Positions 12,056-23,980 of a stretch of 64,000 bases of DNA are shown here, piece by piece. The first letter of the stretch is position 1; each line of letters opens with the position of its first letter. A program made the translations under genes and the position numbers. This DNA comes from Buxus sempervirens. Lineage: Eukaryota > Streptophyta > Magnoliopsida > Buxales > Buxaceae. The stretch lies in the NCBI GenBank assembly GCA_947561395.2, contig OX387188.1:9656150-9720149 (forward strand), in the 5' to 3' direction. Under the pieces are notes generated by a model. The model saw only the letters and a list, made by a program, of their open reading frames with translations, searched no databases and was not told the origin of the DNA.

Positions 12056-13921
12056 GTTTTTGACAGTTTTCCACCCTTTTCTTCCCCAACAGCTTCCTAA
12101 ACAACCTAAACTTCCTACACAGCACCCTAATTCACCTGAAAGAAATTTAAGTAAATGTCATGTGTATTTATGTTTCCATTTACTTAAGTCTTTACATGTA
12201 AATATGGTTTACCCCCCATTTGGAACCACTAAAAATACTCCCAAGAACTAATTCGTTACCAATAAAAAGTCAACTTTCTCAGTTCACCCCTAAAATTTTA
12301 GTTTTACCCGATTTTCATCAAAAACCACTTCTTGAGTTTGATACCCAAATGAATGATTCAGAACCCCATAAAATTCCAGAAAATTTTTCAACCCTTCATT
12401 AGACTACGATCAAAATTTAAGCCTGAAACTCCTAGTAGATTTGTCTTAAAAAAATCAAATACCCAAAAAGTCAATGTTTTTCACTAGATTCAGAATATTT
12501 TTCAAGGTTGAAAACTTTTTGTCTCAGAATCCATTGATTTTTGGTGTAATGACTTTGTTTGGAATCCTAAGACTATCCCACTCATCAAATATGTATTTTG
12601 TGGATTTTGTGGCATTCACTTTGCTTGATTTGGATTTATGAAAGTGATGTTGAAAACTCTTATGTGATTTGACAAGGCTCTTGGCTTATGGTTTTATTGG
12701 CGGTGGATGGGGAATTCCATTTGGCCTCCGTAGATTTGGTATTGGATGGGGAATTCCACTTAGCATATGTTATGATTTGGTAGTGGATGGGGAATTCCAC
12801 TTGGCCCTGGTTTGTGCACTGAAGCATTGGTTTTACTCATTGATTTGAATGGTTTGGTTTTGAGTTGTGAGTCGTCTAATTGGACATTGCTCTTAGTGTG
12901 GATCCACAATGAGTCTATTTAGTGCGTTATTGTTGGCTTGTTAGCTTGATGTCCTTGTCTATATAGCTTTCCACTGTAAGGTATCAGTGAGGCCCTTTTA
13001 GGGCATAGAGGTGTTGCAGCAACCACCCGTTGTGGGGTATCGGCGGGATGTTCTTGTAATTCATATGATATGGTTCAGCAGTGGATGGGGTATTTCACTT
13101 CGCCTTGATTATTGGTTTGGTTGTCACTTGTTGGCCCATACGTGGGTACTCCGCTTGTTAAGTTGTCCCTAGCTAGGCTTCTTTCTATAAGTCGTGCAAG
13201 TGGCAAATAGACAGTGGTCATTAATCTAATTTAGAAATATGCTAATCCACAAGTCCTACCAGGATATTTTTTTAGTGTATGAGTGTATTTATTGAACTAA
13301 TTTCATGTGTTACCAGATTGAGATACTTTGACTTGGATTTTCACTTTATATTTGAGAATGTTATCATGATGTTATAAAATTGCATAAACTGTTTCTAGTC
13401 ATTCATGTTTGCTACTTACTAGGACTTTCATTTTACGTGCATTTTGTTTTACCAGTTTTGCTTTCAAATCCTCTTGGTAAGCCACATATTAGGGTAAAGG
13501 TTGAGGGTGAGCTTGAGTACAAACCCAAGGACTACTACCACCCATTGTAGGGTTCTCCTTATGATGTTGTCTTTAGTTTTGGAAATTGTAAATGGAATTG
13601 TAAATATTCTTTTATACTTATAAACTTGAGAGTTACTTTTAGATTATCACCTTTGTATATGAATGTACACATGAGAGATAGAGATGGTGAGTACTTAGTT
13701 GTTTTTTGTACACACAAATATTACATCTTTTGGAGTTATTATACAAGTGACCTTTTTTTAGATGGAAACTTTCATTCCATGCTTTTTTTACATATGTACT
13801 CTGATGATTACTTTGTAATTGTCCAGGTTGATTGTATTAATTAGGTTCTTTCGGGCCCATAAGTAAGGCTTGGGTACGGGTTGGTGCCGTGATAGGGCAG
13901 ACCCGGTTCCAGGGCACTACA

Positions 13922-14188
13922 GGTATTCTACTATTTTTTACAAGTTTGAACTCAATGCCTAAAGTTGCACGCGAGCGTTATATCACGCGGTGAAATTTTG
14001 GGTTTAATTGAATCATACATGGTTTAATGTTCAAACGCATCATCGAGCATTTATGAATAGAAAGAGGGTCGCTCGAGCGTAGCTCATGCAGAGGTTGAGT
14101 GTTTATATTTGGCTTTCTGTTTCTAAAATAAAACACAATAGCTTGATCCAACGCTCAAGTTGGGTTGTGCATTTATAAAATAAGGCAT
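13922..14188 (-). mobile_element. Continuation of the 2768 minus-strand LTR
   Basis: This piece follows the repeated GGTAT site of the 4501-13921 insertion and continues the palindrome-rich sequence seen just left of 4501 (CGAGTG...TCGAGCG). It contains the perfect palindrome CGCTCGAGCG (14070-14079). It stops where a new TGTAATACCCC terminus starts at 14189. Assignment rests on the imperfect target site duplication and on shared character with 4440-4500. Confidence 0.5.
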
Positions 14189-14481
14189 TGTAATACCCCG
14201 ATTTTTTGAGATTTATTAATTAATTTAAATCTGAGGTTATTGAAGTTAAATTTCTGATCCACGATTTGATCTAAATAGGTGATCATGTGGAGGAAGTGAA
14301 TCCAGGAAATGAAGTTGATCCAATAGCTAGATCTTGAGATATGAGATAAGAAAGAGATTATTAATTAATTTTAATCTTATTGGTAGAGTGCATGAGGCAC
14401 AATAGTGTGGATATATAGGATTATGAATTATTTAAATAAGAAAATAATATTATTATTTTTAGAATGAATGGGCGTATGTAT
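14189..14481 (+). mobile_element. Family C LTR, plus strand, left part
   Basis: TGTAATACCCCGATTTTTTGAG at 14189 matches the family C 5' terminus (compare 21024 and 16431). The LTR is interrupted at 14482 by a family B solo LTR and resumes at 23981. No TATA or coding sequence falls in this piece. Confidence 0.7.
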
Positions 14482-15000
14482 TGTAAGCACCTCATTTTTG
14501 CACCCCTCTAAAACGCCAGAAAGCAAAACCCTAAAAGACAGGTCAAAACCCTAAGGAGCATAAGGTGACTTTCTGCTTGAGCTCGAATTGAATTGATTGC
14601 CATACCACATTTCAATGGATAGAGAATCCCGACACGGTTCCAACACAATTAAGTTTGCACGAATCGGAGTCTAGATGGAGAAGATATAAGCAAAACAATC
14701 CCAAGGGCAAAATGGTAATTAAATGCAGAAAGACCCATCACCTGGCAAGTGTGCGGGCTTCACCTAATAAATGGCAAATTGAAGTGTTGAAAGGCAGAAA
14801 CAGGGAAAAGACAGAACAAAGGACATATTAGTAAAAGCTTAAAATATCTTAATTAAATTAATTAAGATAAATAAAAAAAGAAAAGAAATGGAAAACCCTG
14901 ATTCATCCAGAGTGGGTGGCTGAAATATACTGTTGCTTCGAGATGAAGTTTTGCGGCGCGCCGCTCGAGCAACAAATCACAATGCGCTGCACTGATCAAT

Positions 15001-15043
15001 GGGACTAAAAGCAACCGTACTGTATGTACAGTTGCCTTTAGCC
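15001..15043. repeat. Long fold-back in B1 upstream of TATA
   Basis: GGGACTAAAAGCAACCGTAC (15001-15020) pairs with GTACAGTTGCCTTTAGCCC (15026-15044), with a short loop, two mismatches and one bulge. Flanking CACTGATCAAT and CACTGATTGAC extend partial symmetry. It lies about 160 bases upstream of the TATA motif. Confidence 0.75.
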
Positions 15044-15134
15044 CACTGATTGACGTGCTGCACGCGTCAGTGGCTGTTTGCTCATTAATGTTGAAAAGAC
15101 CCTTCGCAACTATATAAATTATACAAATATGAAT

Positions 15135-15185
15135 AAACCGTATGAATTATACGGTTTTGACCAAACCGTATAATATATATGGTTT
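15135..15185. repeat. Hairpin pair next to the B1 TATA box, AAACCGTAT stem
   Basis: AAACCGTAT (15135-15143) pairs perfectly with ATACGGTTT (15149-15157) around GAATT. A second unit at 15163-15185 (AAACCGTAT/ATATGGTTT around AATAT) has one wobble. The same stem word recurs downstream at 20294-20368 in the same LTR. The TATA motif follows 13 bases later. Confidence 0.85.
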
Positions 15186-15198
15186 TCTACCTGTGCAC

Positions 15199-15206
15199 TA
15201 TAAAAT
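15199..15206 (+). promoter_or_regulatory. TATA box of family B copy B1
   Basis: TATAAAAT in GCACTATAAAATGAAAATCC lies just downstream of the hairpin pair. Copies B2 (42037) and B3 (61516-61522, minus strand) have TATA motifs in the same part of the LTR, which supports the call. Confidence 0.65.
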
Positions 15207-17946
15207 GAAAATCCAAGCTTTGTATAGTGGTTGGACATTTTCACCTGCTCTCCCTCCATTCTTTCTGTAACTCACACTTCTGAATCACCCTCTTCTTCAT
15301 CTCCAAGTCATAAAACACCTCCAAACCATTTTCTAATCACCTCAAGACCTCACCAACCTTTTCCTCTCTCATCATCCTAACAAAGAACTCTAAGGAATCA
15401 TCAGGAGAAAGGAAGGACTTCAAGTTGCCACTAGGACCTTCCAATGAGCTCAAATCACCATTAAGCACTTCCTTGCATAAAGGTAATCCTCCTTTCATGT
15501 TTTTTTTTATGTAACATATGTGATCTTTAAAGAATAAAAGCATGCTTTGATCTTCTTGTTAGTAGTTTCCTTTCTCCCCCTCTCTTCTTCTTTCATGGTT
15601 ATTCCTCTTTGCAATGAGGTGGTTCTTGTGAGGTAAGCACAAGTTGGGGTGGTCGTGTAAGGGAGTGAGAGGCCCATGGAGTCTTTTGAGGCAATTTAAG
15701 GCCATTTTATCATTAAGTAGCTTTGAATGTATTCCTCCCCCAATCTGAATCATTGTAACCTTAATCCCCCCCACCCCCCCCCCCCCCCCAAATTCCTTTC
15801 TTTAATTAGTTTATTTCATTCTCTTGAGGTAAGTATAAGTCTCTTTTGTTGGTATGCATTTACTTTATGAGTGTCATTAAGATGAATGGATGCATGGGAG
15901 TGGGAATATTGCTTGCGGTTTTAACATGATTTATCCTTGTCTTTGCTATTCCTAAGCATGCTTCTAGCCCTTAAAACACCGCCATGCAGCACCCACAAGC
16001 ACCAAATTTATGGCATGTATTGATACTTGTTTAAGGTATGATTTCTAACTCTCTCATAAACACTTGATCTAAGCATGTGAATTATCACTTTCCAGAATGC
16101 CTTTGGTGTTACATTTTGGCTCTCTCTCTCTCTCTCATATCACGTATGTTTGCTGAATGGGTTTTATTGTGGTTTGAGTGAGTGCATGATTATGGTTTGG
16201 CTGTGGACTTAAGCATGAGGCCTCTTGGGTTGTGTAACCCATGTTCATGTTAAAAGGAATGATCTAAGCATGGCTTAGGTGAAGGGAGATAGGCCCCAAG
16301 CCTTAGTGCCCCTTTCTTTTGGTTTTAAGTTGGTTTTAATTGTGTTTAGACACCTAAAATTAATTTGGAAGCCACTTCGAGTCAACCAAATGACCCCTAA
16401 TCATTATCCGACTCACAAGGGATGAGGGACTATAAAACCCCAAATTTTTGAATATAATAATATAATAAATAAAATTTAATTATTGGAAAAATAAGTTAGA
16501 TAAACCTAAAAAGAATTAAGGAATAAGAAATTAATCCAAGTATTGGAGGATTAGCAATATGTTCCAAGTATATACATATTAGAAATTAAATAAATGATCA
16601 TAATTATGAGTTATTGAGAATTGGAATAGTAATTAAATTAATTGGAAGGTTAACTATAGATTTGACTTTCATTAATAATAATAGGAAAAGTGAAGAATTA
16701 ATTTAGAATAGTTGGGAAAGTAAGTTAAATATGAAGTTTGAGAAAGGTAGGTATTAATCCAAGTATGTATTATAGCCAAGAATACTATAGATAATATATT
16801 TGGAAATTTTAGAAGAAATCCAATGGGTAGATATGAAATTATCAACAAAAGGGTATTTTGGTCAATTCATATTAATTATTGGTAAATAATTAAATACATT
16901 AATTAAATTATTATTAGACTTGAGAAATGATGATAGGCTTAAGTTGGGTGTAGATTGCCTATTAACAATGATAATTATAGCTTAATAAGTGGAATAAGGG
17001 CATAATGGTAATTATAGTTGATTAGGAGCCTTAAGTTGAGGAGATGAGGGTTTTATTGAGTGATTTTAATTATAATTATAGATGATCACATTGATAGCGG
17101 AGATCACAAGTTTGGCGTAGATCTGACCGTTGGATTATGACATATCGAGGTAAAAATTTATAATAAGATGATTATTTGATTTGATTGGTGAGAGGTGTGA
17201 TAGATGATATGGGTGAGATGCACAGGATCATGGGGAGTAAAATAGGGTTTTATACCCTATGAGAAGACAAAATTGTATTTTGATCGTATTGTTGGTGTGT
17301 CTGGCGGCCAAAAGAGAAGAAGAACGAGAGAGAGAGAAAGGAAGACCGAGAGGAGAAGAAGAAGAAGAAGGAGGCAGAGGAGAGCTTGATCTTTGGTTTC
17401 TCAGCATCCCATGAGTGTTTTGTGTCTGTGAAGAGGAGAAGAAGTTGTTGGTTTGAGGAGAAAGAAGAACTCCTTCGAATCAAGTAGGTCGCACAAGTTT
17501 TAATCGATCGTTTTTGTTATTGATTGAGTTTTTGGTTTGTTCAATTCTTATTGCATGTTTATTTGATGTATACGTATCTATTTAGTTTGATTATGGACGA
17601 TTATGCGTATTAGAACTATTCAGAACAGAGAAAAAATAGGATTTTCGGACGCTGTTTGCCGTTTTTGTATGGGCACCTACCTAGACCGCTTAGGCGATCG
17701 TAGGTGCCCATGTTAAAAATTTGGCCGCCCACCTCCGCTTAGAGGCAAGGGGTAGGCATTGAAAAATAAAGCAGGCGCTTACCTCGACCGCCTAAACGAT
17801 CCTGAGTGCCCGTTGAAAAAATTAAATTGTTGAAATTGAATTGGCGCCTACCTAGAGCGTTGTGATTGTAACGCCCCAGACCCATAACCAGCAACATATT
17901 GTCCGCTCTGGGCCCAAAGGGCCCTCACGGATTTGTTCTTAAGGGA

Positions 17947-18030
17947 CATCACGAGAAAACTTCCCAGGGGGTCACCCATCCTAAGAGTGCTCTCACCCGA
18001 GCATGCTTAACTTTGGGGTCCCCAGGGGAT
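17947..18030 (-). ncRNA. 5S rRNA-like domain in the left Cassandra LTR
   Basis: The minus strand reads AAGTTAAGCATGCTCGGG followed by AGGATGGGTGACCCCCTGGG, matching the box A, intermediate element and box C region of plant 5S rRNA. The first third of 5S is missing or unrecognisable. It is in sense with the LTR. It is a retroelement-borne RNA polymerase III promoter relic, not a functional rRNA gene. Confidence 0.88.
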
Positions 18031-18258
18031 TTAGTCCCGTGTTGTTCCTTAAAAGGCCTCTTGCTAATTTGGGGGTCTTAAGACTGCTTATAGCATCCCC
18101 GAGCGTTGTGGGATCCCAACCATATGCACATCCATGCCTGTAGCTTTCCATGTGAGCTCTACACCTTCACAGCTACCAGACAGGATGCTACATACTCCCC
18201 TCCATGGGACAATGCGTCCCCGCGTTGGGCCGGACCCGCACAGTTTCCGGTCGGGGCA

Positions 18259-18271
18259 GGCTCTGATACCA
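18259..18271 (-). promoter_or_regulatory. Cassandra primer binding site (initiator tRNA-Met)
   Basis: The minus strand reads TGGTATCAGAGCC, the standard complement of the 3' end of plant initiator tRNA-Met, separated by two bases from the LTR end at 18274. It sets the element's orientation. Confidence 0.9.
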
Positions 18272-18353
18272 TTTGTAACACCCCAGACCCATAACCAGCA
18301 AGATATTGTTCGCTCTGGGCCCAAAGGGCCCTTACGGATTTGTTCTTAAGGGA

Positions 18354-18437
18354 CATCACGAGAAAACTTCCCAGGGGGTCACCCATCCTAAGAGTGCTCT
18401 CACCCGAGCACGCTTAACTTTGGGGTCCCCAGGGGAT
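18354..18437 (-). ncRNA. 5S rRNA-like domain in the right Cassandra LTR
   Basis: Same domain as at 17947-18030, here with GAAGTTAAGCGTGCTCGGG-like sequence (CACGCTTAACTT on the plus strand). The CpG of box A is intact, where the left copy has CATGC. The difference fits methyl-C deamination in one LTR. Confidence 0.88.
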
Positions 18438-18949
18438 TTAGTCCCGTGTTGTTCCTTAAAAGGCCTCTTGCTAATTTGGGGGTCTTAAGACTACTTATAG
18501 CATCCCCGAGCGTTGTGGGATCCTAACCATATGCACATCCATGCCTGTAGCTTTCCATGTGAGCTCTACACCTTCACAGCTACCAGACAGGATGCTATAC
18601 CTTACACCAGAAACTACCTTATAGATTTTTGGAGAAAAAACCCTATATGCCTTTAGGCTTCATTAGTTAATTAAATTGGCTTACCCTAATTTATCTCCAC
18701 TAAATAATAAGTACCATATTACTTTATGTGACTACCTCTAAACTTTAAATTACTTTAATCAATCTCACCACTACCATTAACCACATGAGTCTTCTATTAC
18801 TATAATAATCACATAACAAGACCACGTCATTATGAGTACACACTAATGAACTGATTTTGGAACAAGACTTTGGATTACCGACTGAACATGAACGAACTAT
18901 GATTATAAACAATATTGGAATTTGGATGGTTTGTACAATGGCTTGGTGG

Positions 18950-19380
18950 CTAGTTCTATTAATAACCTACTTGGTGGCAGAGATGTATTTGTATATTACT
19001 TGCTTGGTAGCAGAGATTATTACCCGCTTGGTGGCGGAGATTTTACCCGCTTGGTGGCGGAGACATTACCTCCTGCGGTAGAGACATATTTCCTCATGTG
19101 GGGCAGATGTAGTTCCGATGGGATTGCATCCTACAAGAGAGGTACCTCATGTGGGGGAGATGTAATTATACGTGATTGCATCCCACATGGGGGATGGGTG
19201 TGAGTGAGTTACCACTGGAAGGTGAGGAAGCTGTCTCCTACGATAGAGGTAGATGCTATGTGTTCACATCCTGCAGTAGAGTTATGCTATCTTTTGTAGG
19301 GGATGCCTGTAGTCTTAGAGATGTGCATTCTCCTGCGGAGGAAGTGTGGATACTATGTGTTTACGTCCTGCAGCAGAGGT
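18950..19380. repeat. Minisatellite, GGTGGCAGAGAT-type unit
   Basis: A degenerate unit of about 22-35 bases around CTTGGTGGCGGAGATTTTACC and CCTGCGGTAGAG recurs through the stretch. It lies in the 16431 LTR upstream of the conserved stem-loop. Short frames across it have no recognisable product. Confidence 0.75.
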
Positions 19381-19828
19381 AGGCTACTACCTGAAGGTTG
19401 GCTTTTAATACTGATTATTTATGGTTGTCCTCTGATTGATGGATCAATTTAGCCATGTTTGACAAAGAATGATTTGAATGAAATATTAATATGACATAAT
19501 TGAACAGAATTGCTGTGACTTGATTTGAATGGTTAAAATTGAATATTATTGAAACATGAGTAAATTGTAGAATTGTTCTTAGGGAGACACAAATTGAAAT
19601 AAATTGGAAACCAGGTGATTATGTTTTATAATACATTGTCCTACTAATTGAAATGAAATTTACGTGATAAACTTTCCTTAATTCAAGCACTAATTTAATG
19701 TTGGTTTGTATCATGATTATTCATTTATATTGTCGACCGTGATTACTTGTTTATTTTACCGAGCATGAAACTACTGTAATTTTCCATATATATATAAAAT
19801 GTTTTTCCTCATGCATAGTGTTATCTAT

Positions 19829-19846
19829 TGAGATATTCGTATCTCA
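19829..19846 (+). promoter_or_regulatory. Conserved stem-loop TGAGATA-TTCG-TATCTCA
   Basis: A 7-bp perfect stem with a TTCG loop, followed about 20 bases later by TTTTGTTTTCAG. Equivalent stem-loops occur at 23564-23579, 27083-27098 and 27994-28009 (opposite strand), with different but still paired stem bases. It lies about 370 bases before the LTR end. A role in RNA 3' processing or structure is an inference. Confidence 0.7.
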
Positions 19847-20269
19847 CCCCTGCTTTTAAATGTTTTGTTTTCAGGTCATCTTGGAGAGGACGCCTCGGGT
19901 TAGACTGATAGTGGGTTGCAAGCTAGAAAATCCAGAAGACAAGAGTAGGATATTTATATAGATGCATTTACTTTCTTGGGTTAATGATAGATGATCTAGT
20001 AAAATTTAAGAGTTAGTTAAATTGTAGTTGTCTTTCATTTGATTAATTGATGTAATAGAAAGATTCAGGTTCTAATGAATAATTTAAGCTTCATAGCACT
20101 CTGATAAATCTTAGTTCTTTATTCTTTTTATCTTTTAAGCTGATTGTAATGTACCACAAGTTAATGCCTTGATCCGAGTCAAAAAAAAAAAGACCCAGAT
20201 TTGGGGCGTTATAGGGACCCCAGAAATCCCTCTGAAAATCCCAGAATCAGCATTTTCGGCGTAAAACTA

Positions 20270-20368
20270 TAAACTCAGGTCGGTTCTAGCCTGACCGTAT
20301 GATCTATACGGTTTCGCTAGAACTGTATGATCTATATGGTTTTGCCAAAACTGTATGAATTTTACGGT
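20270..20368. repeat. Downstream hairpin array of B1, ACCGTAT stems
   Basis: After an AACTCAG loop word (20272-20278), three inverted repeats follow: ACCGTAT/ATACGGT around GATCT (20294-20312), AACTGTAT/ATATGGTT around GATCT (20321-20341) and AACTGTAT/TTACGGTT around GAATT (20350-20370). The stem word is the one used upstream of the TATA box at 15135. The array occupies the same LTR position as 43198-43342 in B2 and 60615-60870 in B3. Confidence 0.85.
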
Positions 20369-21023
20369 TGAGTACAGAAAGCTTGCATTTTCATATTTTC
20401 ATGCTTAAGTGGTTTAAAATCACTTCTTAAAACAAGCCTTAATACCCAAAAAGGGTCTTTGGTCATCTAGAAACCCAAATTGGGACTTTGGGCTCACTCC
20501 AAGCCCATCATGGTTTCCAACGGGGCCCGCCCTTTTGTCTTACCCCAGATCCTTTCTAAATGGACTTGCTGACTAAGTGGACTCCACTGTGGGTTATTCC
20601 TGAGCCCACAGCCGCTTAAAAGCCCAAAAAGAACCAATCCTTTTCCCAAGTTACATCCGAAACCAAAAAAAAAGCGTGAACTAGAAAGGGTATTGCCCAG
20701 ACAGTAACCCTAAGTGGGACTTAGGCTGTTCCCAGCCTCACTTGGTATCCTGTGGGCTTTCCAATAGGGCCCGTGCTTCAAACATAGGTCATTTAAGCTA
20801 AAAAGATAAAATCAAAGTAAAGGGAACTACACCACACGTATGGTCCCGCCAAGACTTAATTGAGTGTGCATGTTTGTTTAGGATGGGTGAGGTAAAAATG
20901 AGTTAACTCTCTTAAAGGCTAATCAGGGATAACCCGTGGGACCTGTCTTTAATGAGGTGGATCAGGGTGTCTACTGACTTCCCCGAACCATAACCAAACC
21001 ATTTCCTAGAATCTCGATGCTCA

Positions 21024-23856
21024 TGTAAAACCCCGAATTTTTGGATAATAATTAAGGCATAAATAAATAAAAGAAAATAGGGATTTGAATATAGGGGAAA
21101 TAAAGAGGATTAATAATTTAAATAAATAATAATTTTAAAATAAAAGAGAATTTTGAAAGGAAATCAATCTAGGAAAACAAAAGGGTATTTTAGTAAATTC
21201 TAAAAAGGGTAAATTGATGAATTAAATCATTTAATAATGAATAGAATTGGAAAATAGAAGATTAAAATTGATTGGGTTAGGTTTGAAGTTAAATAGTAAT
21301 AATTATAGCATAAAAGAATGGGAAAAGGGCAATTGGGTAATTATAATTAACTAGTGGCCTTAATTTGGATAGAAAGTGACTTAACATGGTGTTTTGGTAA
21401 TATTTAAGAATAGATATATAATATGAACGAAAATTGGTAAAAGAAGGTGTTTGTTTAGTAAGGGACTTAATAGGTAAAGTACTAAAAAGAGAATTAGAAG
21501 GAGGAGAGAAAGTAGAAATTAATTAGAAGGTTTCCTAATCCTAATTAGACTCCTCTAAAGTTTGTTTATTTAAGCAAGTCATTAAAGCAAGTTTAGGGTT
21601 TCTTCTAATCAAGTTATATAGAGGAAAAAGAGGAGAAAAAGGTAGCTCCCACGTTTGGAGAGTATAGAGAGAAAGAAAGAGGAAAATAGAAAGATCACAA
21701 GAGAAAGGAGCTGTTGCAGAAACCTTCGACCAGCAACCATCAAACGTAGATCAGATGAAATCCAGCCGTCGGATCAATCTCAAATTTGGAGGTTTTGTTC
21801 ACGACTGGTAGGGCTACAATCTGAACGGTGGAGATCTTGTTGGGAGAATCCTAGATTGGTGCAATAAATAACAGAAGTTCGGATTCGATTCCGGATTCAA
21901 GAGAAAATGGATTTTTGCATGTTAAGGCAAGTAGCAACCACTTGAAAAATCGAGGAATTGCATGATTTCTATGTTTTTGATTTATTCCTGATTGATTTGA
22001 TTAGACGAAAATATATTTCATGGATACGTTTGGTTTTCATCAATGAGTTTTCATGTTTTTGAAAGAAAAGTATAAAAGTATTAATGAATATAGGTTTGAT
22101 CTTTGTAGATGACCAAGGAATTGCAATTAATTGATACAAATAAGTCTAGGGTGTTGTAGGTGTGATTTAGGTTAATAAGAAATAAATTTAGAACAATTAA
22201 AACCAAAGAAATAACCCAAAAATCAGAAAATTGGATAATTTGGGAAATCTGCTGAAATTTGTATGGGCGCTCAACACAATCACCTAAGCGACCATGCTGA
22301 GCGACCTAAGCCAGAATTTGAAATTTGGGGATTTTAGGTCTAAATTAATGTTTAATAATTTTTCCTAGTAATTTAATTATTGTAACACCTGTATAGGAGT
22401 TAAATTGAGGTGTAAGAACTGATGGAATTCAATTTGGTATTAAAACTAATAATTTGGAATAATGAACGTAAATTGGTGTTTAAAAGAACAAGATTGTGGA
22501 AATAATGGATTAGATTTAGTTAAACAAGAATTTGGGGAGTAGAACCAACTCTTAAATTTCAATATGAGTCTGTGTGATCTGTTGAAAGTGAAGAATAACA
22601 GAAATTACAAATTGTAATACCTTAAGTGTTAAATACAGAAGTTGGGCATTAATAAGTAATTTAATTAGAGAAGCGTTAATCAAGACTTAGGAACTTTATT
22701 ATTACTTATGAAAGTGAAATACAACTTGTCTAAAACTTAGTAATCATGATTCGCATACAATAACATTCATGAAATCTAATTTGGAGATTTTATTCGTGGT
22801 TTTGATTGTGTTTTCTCAAAGGGATTGATTTCGGGTCAAGAAGATTGAGATATAAATAATACTTGAGCATGACGTCTGGTAATAGATTTTGAATTGTTTT
22901 AATTGAGATTGTGGATTATGGAATTGTGCATATGGATTGGCAAGCTAATTATAAACAGAATAAATTGTTTTATGTGTGAGTTGTGTCTAACGGGCATAGC
23001 TATATATGGATCCATAGGCTAAGCTAGATAGTGGAGGGGTATTTATTTTGGGTTGATTACTCCAAATTTGCGTTCGAACTTCCTTTGCAAGTTAGTTTTC
23101 ATTGGAGGGTCTTCATGTTTGTAGGGTCTCATTCCATGTTTATGTTGCTGGTGAGTACCCTTTGTGCTAATTAACGGCCATCTCCATGTATTGATTCAGG
23201 TGTTGCATATTGGTGGTACGTGTCCAACTTCGTATTTCAGTTTTTATGTTGTTAGTACTTGAGTTTCGTGCACAATAAGTCATTGACTAGGCCTCTTATT
23301 ATCAGATTTAGATACGGGTTTGAGGATTTACTAGCTTCGCTCATAAGTTGCATGGTGGCGTAGTGAATGAAGAGTATCTATTCAAAGGTTTATCTTGCTT
23401 CATGAGTCCTGTGATGTTACATGTGATGTTTTGTATATATTTTATTGTTTATGTTGAAATTGTTTACATGGACTTGAATTATTGCTTTTGCTTCAATTTA
23501 TCATTATACCTTATGACTATTTCATTAAATAGACTGTTTAATTGCATATACCTTGCTACTTGTTGAGATTTATATCTCACTTCGGTTTTCCCTATTTTTC
23601 AGGTATGCTTGGAGAGATCGTCAAGTTTGGGGTAGTGTACTCATGGGTAGAATTGCGGTGTTACCATAGAACAAATCCAGAATAAAGAAATTCTTATTGT
23701 AAATCATTTCGATTAAATTGAATTAAGTATGCTATGCTTCCAATTGTACTCTGATATAAATAAAAGTTTTAATTTCCACATAAATTTTAGTTTGTTCTGA
23801 CCCAATTTTTACTAACACTCTGGGTTTGGTTGTTTAACCAGATTTGGAGCGTTACA
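21024..23856 (+). mobile_element. Solo LTR, family C, plus strand
   Basis: The start is TGTAAAACCCCGAATTTTTGG and the end GATTTGGAGCGTTACA; length 2833 bp. Flanks GCTCA (21019-21023) and GCCTA (23857-23861) are at best a mutated duplication (3 of 5). Marks in order: GA-rich stretch near 21630-21710, GGCAAGTAGCAACC near 21925, a small palindrome module 22262-22310, minisatellite-poor middle, stem-loop TGAGAT-TTAT-ATCTCA (23564-23579), TTTTTCAGGT, and a polyadenylation-like AATAAA region near 23757. It is inserted near the 3' end of the family B LTR, whose sequence resumes at 23857. Confidence 0.85.
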
Positions 23857-23980
23857 GCCTAGACCACCTAATAGATATCCCTTTAGGCATTCAGGTGTCT
23901 GCCTGCACCCCATTAGGCAGTGGTGACTCCCACTCTCCCCCTCGCATCCGTGCACCACGGATCGACGTGCACACATGTAT

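Larger units (their letters stand above)
4501..13921 (+). mobile_element. Solo LTR, plus strand, split by a nested LTR
   Basis: The left end reads TGTAAAACCCTCGATCC and the right end GGTTCCAGGGCACTACA, giving TG...CA termini. The flanks are GGTGT (4496-4500) and GGTAT (13922-13926), a 5-bp target site duplication with one mismatch. Removing the nested LTR at 5869-11308 and its duplicated site leaves about 3.98 kb. Internal marks in plus orientation: a TATA-like motif at 11344, an AAGTAGCAAACC motif near 11505, a palindrome cluster at 11890-12055, a minisatellite near 12700 and a GCTACTTACT motif near 13410. No coding sequence is seen. Confidence 0.7.
17867..18599 (-). mobile_element. Complete Cassandra-type TRIM retrotransposon
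   Basis: Two direct repeats of 326 bp (17867-18192 and 18274-18599) differ at about eight positions and flank an 81-bp internal segment. On the minus strand the order is LTR (TGTAGCATCC...GTTACA), a TGGTATCAGAGCC primer site (18259-18271, complementary to initiator tRNA-Met), a short spacer, a purine-rich tract (18195-18207) and the second LTR. Each LTR contains a 5S rRNA-like domain. No protein is encoded; Cassandra elements are known to be non-autonomous and to carry 5S promoters in their LTRs. The flanks GTGAT and CCTTA do not form a site duplication, so one edge may have been rearranged. Confidence 0.93.
16431..20213 (+). mobile_element. Solo LTR, family C, carrying a Cassandra TRIM
   Basis: The start is TATAAAACCCC (a G-to-A change from TGTA) and the end is GATTTGGGGCGTTATA. 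The perfect duplication GGGAC (16426-16430 and 20214-20218) fixes the ends. Without the nested Cassandra the LTR is about 3.05 kb. Internal marks: GA-rich stretch 17320-17400, GGTCGCACAAG motif at 17487, palindrome-rich module 17640-17860 (words such as CGATCGTAGG and GGCGCC), minisatellite 18950-19380, stem-loop TGAGATA-TTCG-TATCTCA at 19829-19846 and a TTTTCAGGTC motif. It is inserted in the family B LTR. Confidence 0.92.
14482..23975 (+). mobile_element. Family B solo LTR (copy B1) with nested insertions
   Basis: The left end is TGTAAGCACC and the right end ATCGACGTGCACACA. The perfect duplication TGTAT at 14477-14481 and 23976-23980 fixes both ends. Two solo LTRs (16431-20213 and 21024-23856) are nested in it; the LTR proper is about 2.87 kb. 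The TGGTGACTCC word near its end (23921-23930) lies inside the LTR, so it is not a primer binding site of this copy. Two other copies (41068-44410; 59259-62655 inverted) share the termini, a TATA box, a sequence block around CAATGGATAGAGAATC, and hairpin arrays at matching places. I infer a relative of the Tat/Ogre family A LTR, because the starts (TGTARRCACC) and a GTGGCGACTC word near the end are shared. Confidence 0.9.

Noticed and set aside
17947-18437. Functional 5S rRNA genes
   Set aside because: Only the internal promoter part resembles 5S and it lies inside both LTRs of a Cassandra TRIM with a primer site and polypurine tract.
23921-23930. Primer binding site for a family B element after an LTR ending at 23919
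   Set aside because: The perfect TGTAT duplication places the LTR end at 23975, so the TGGTGACTCC word is inside the LTR. The CTTAT duplication of copy B2 gives the same answer.
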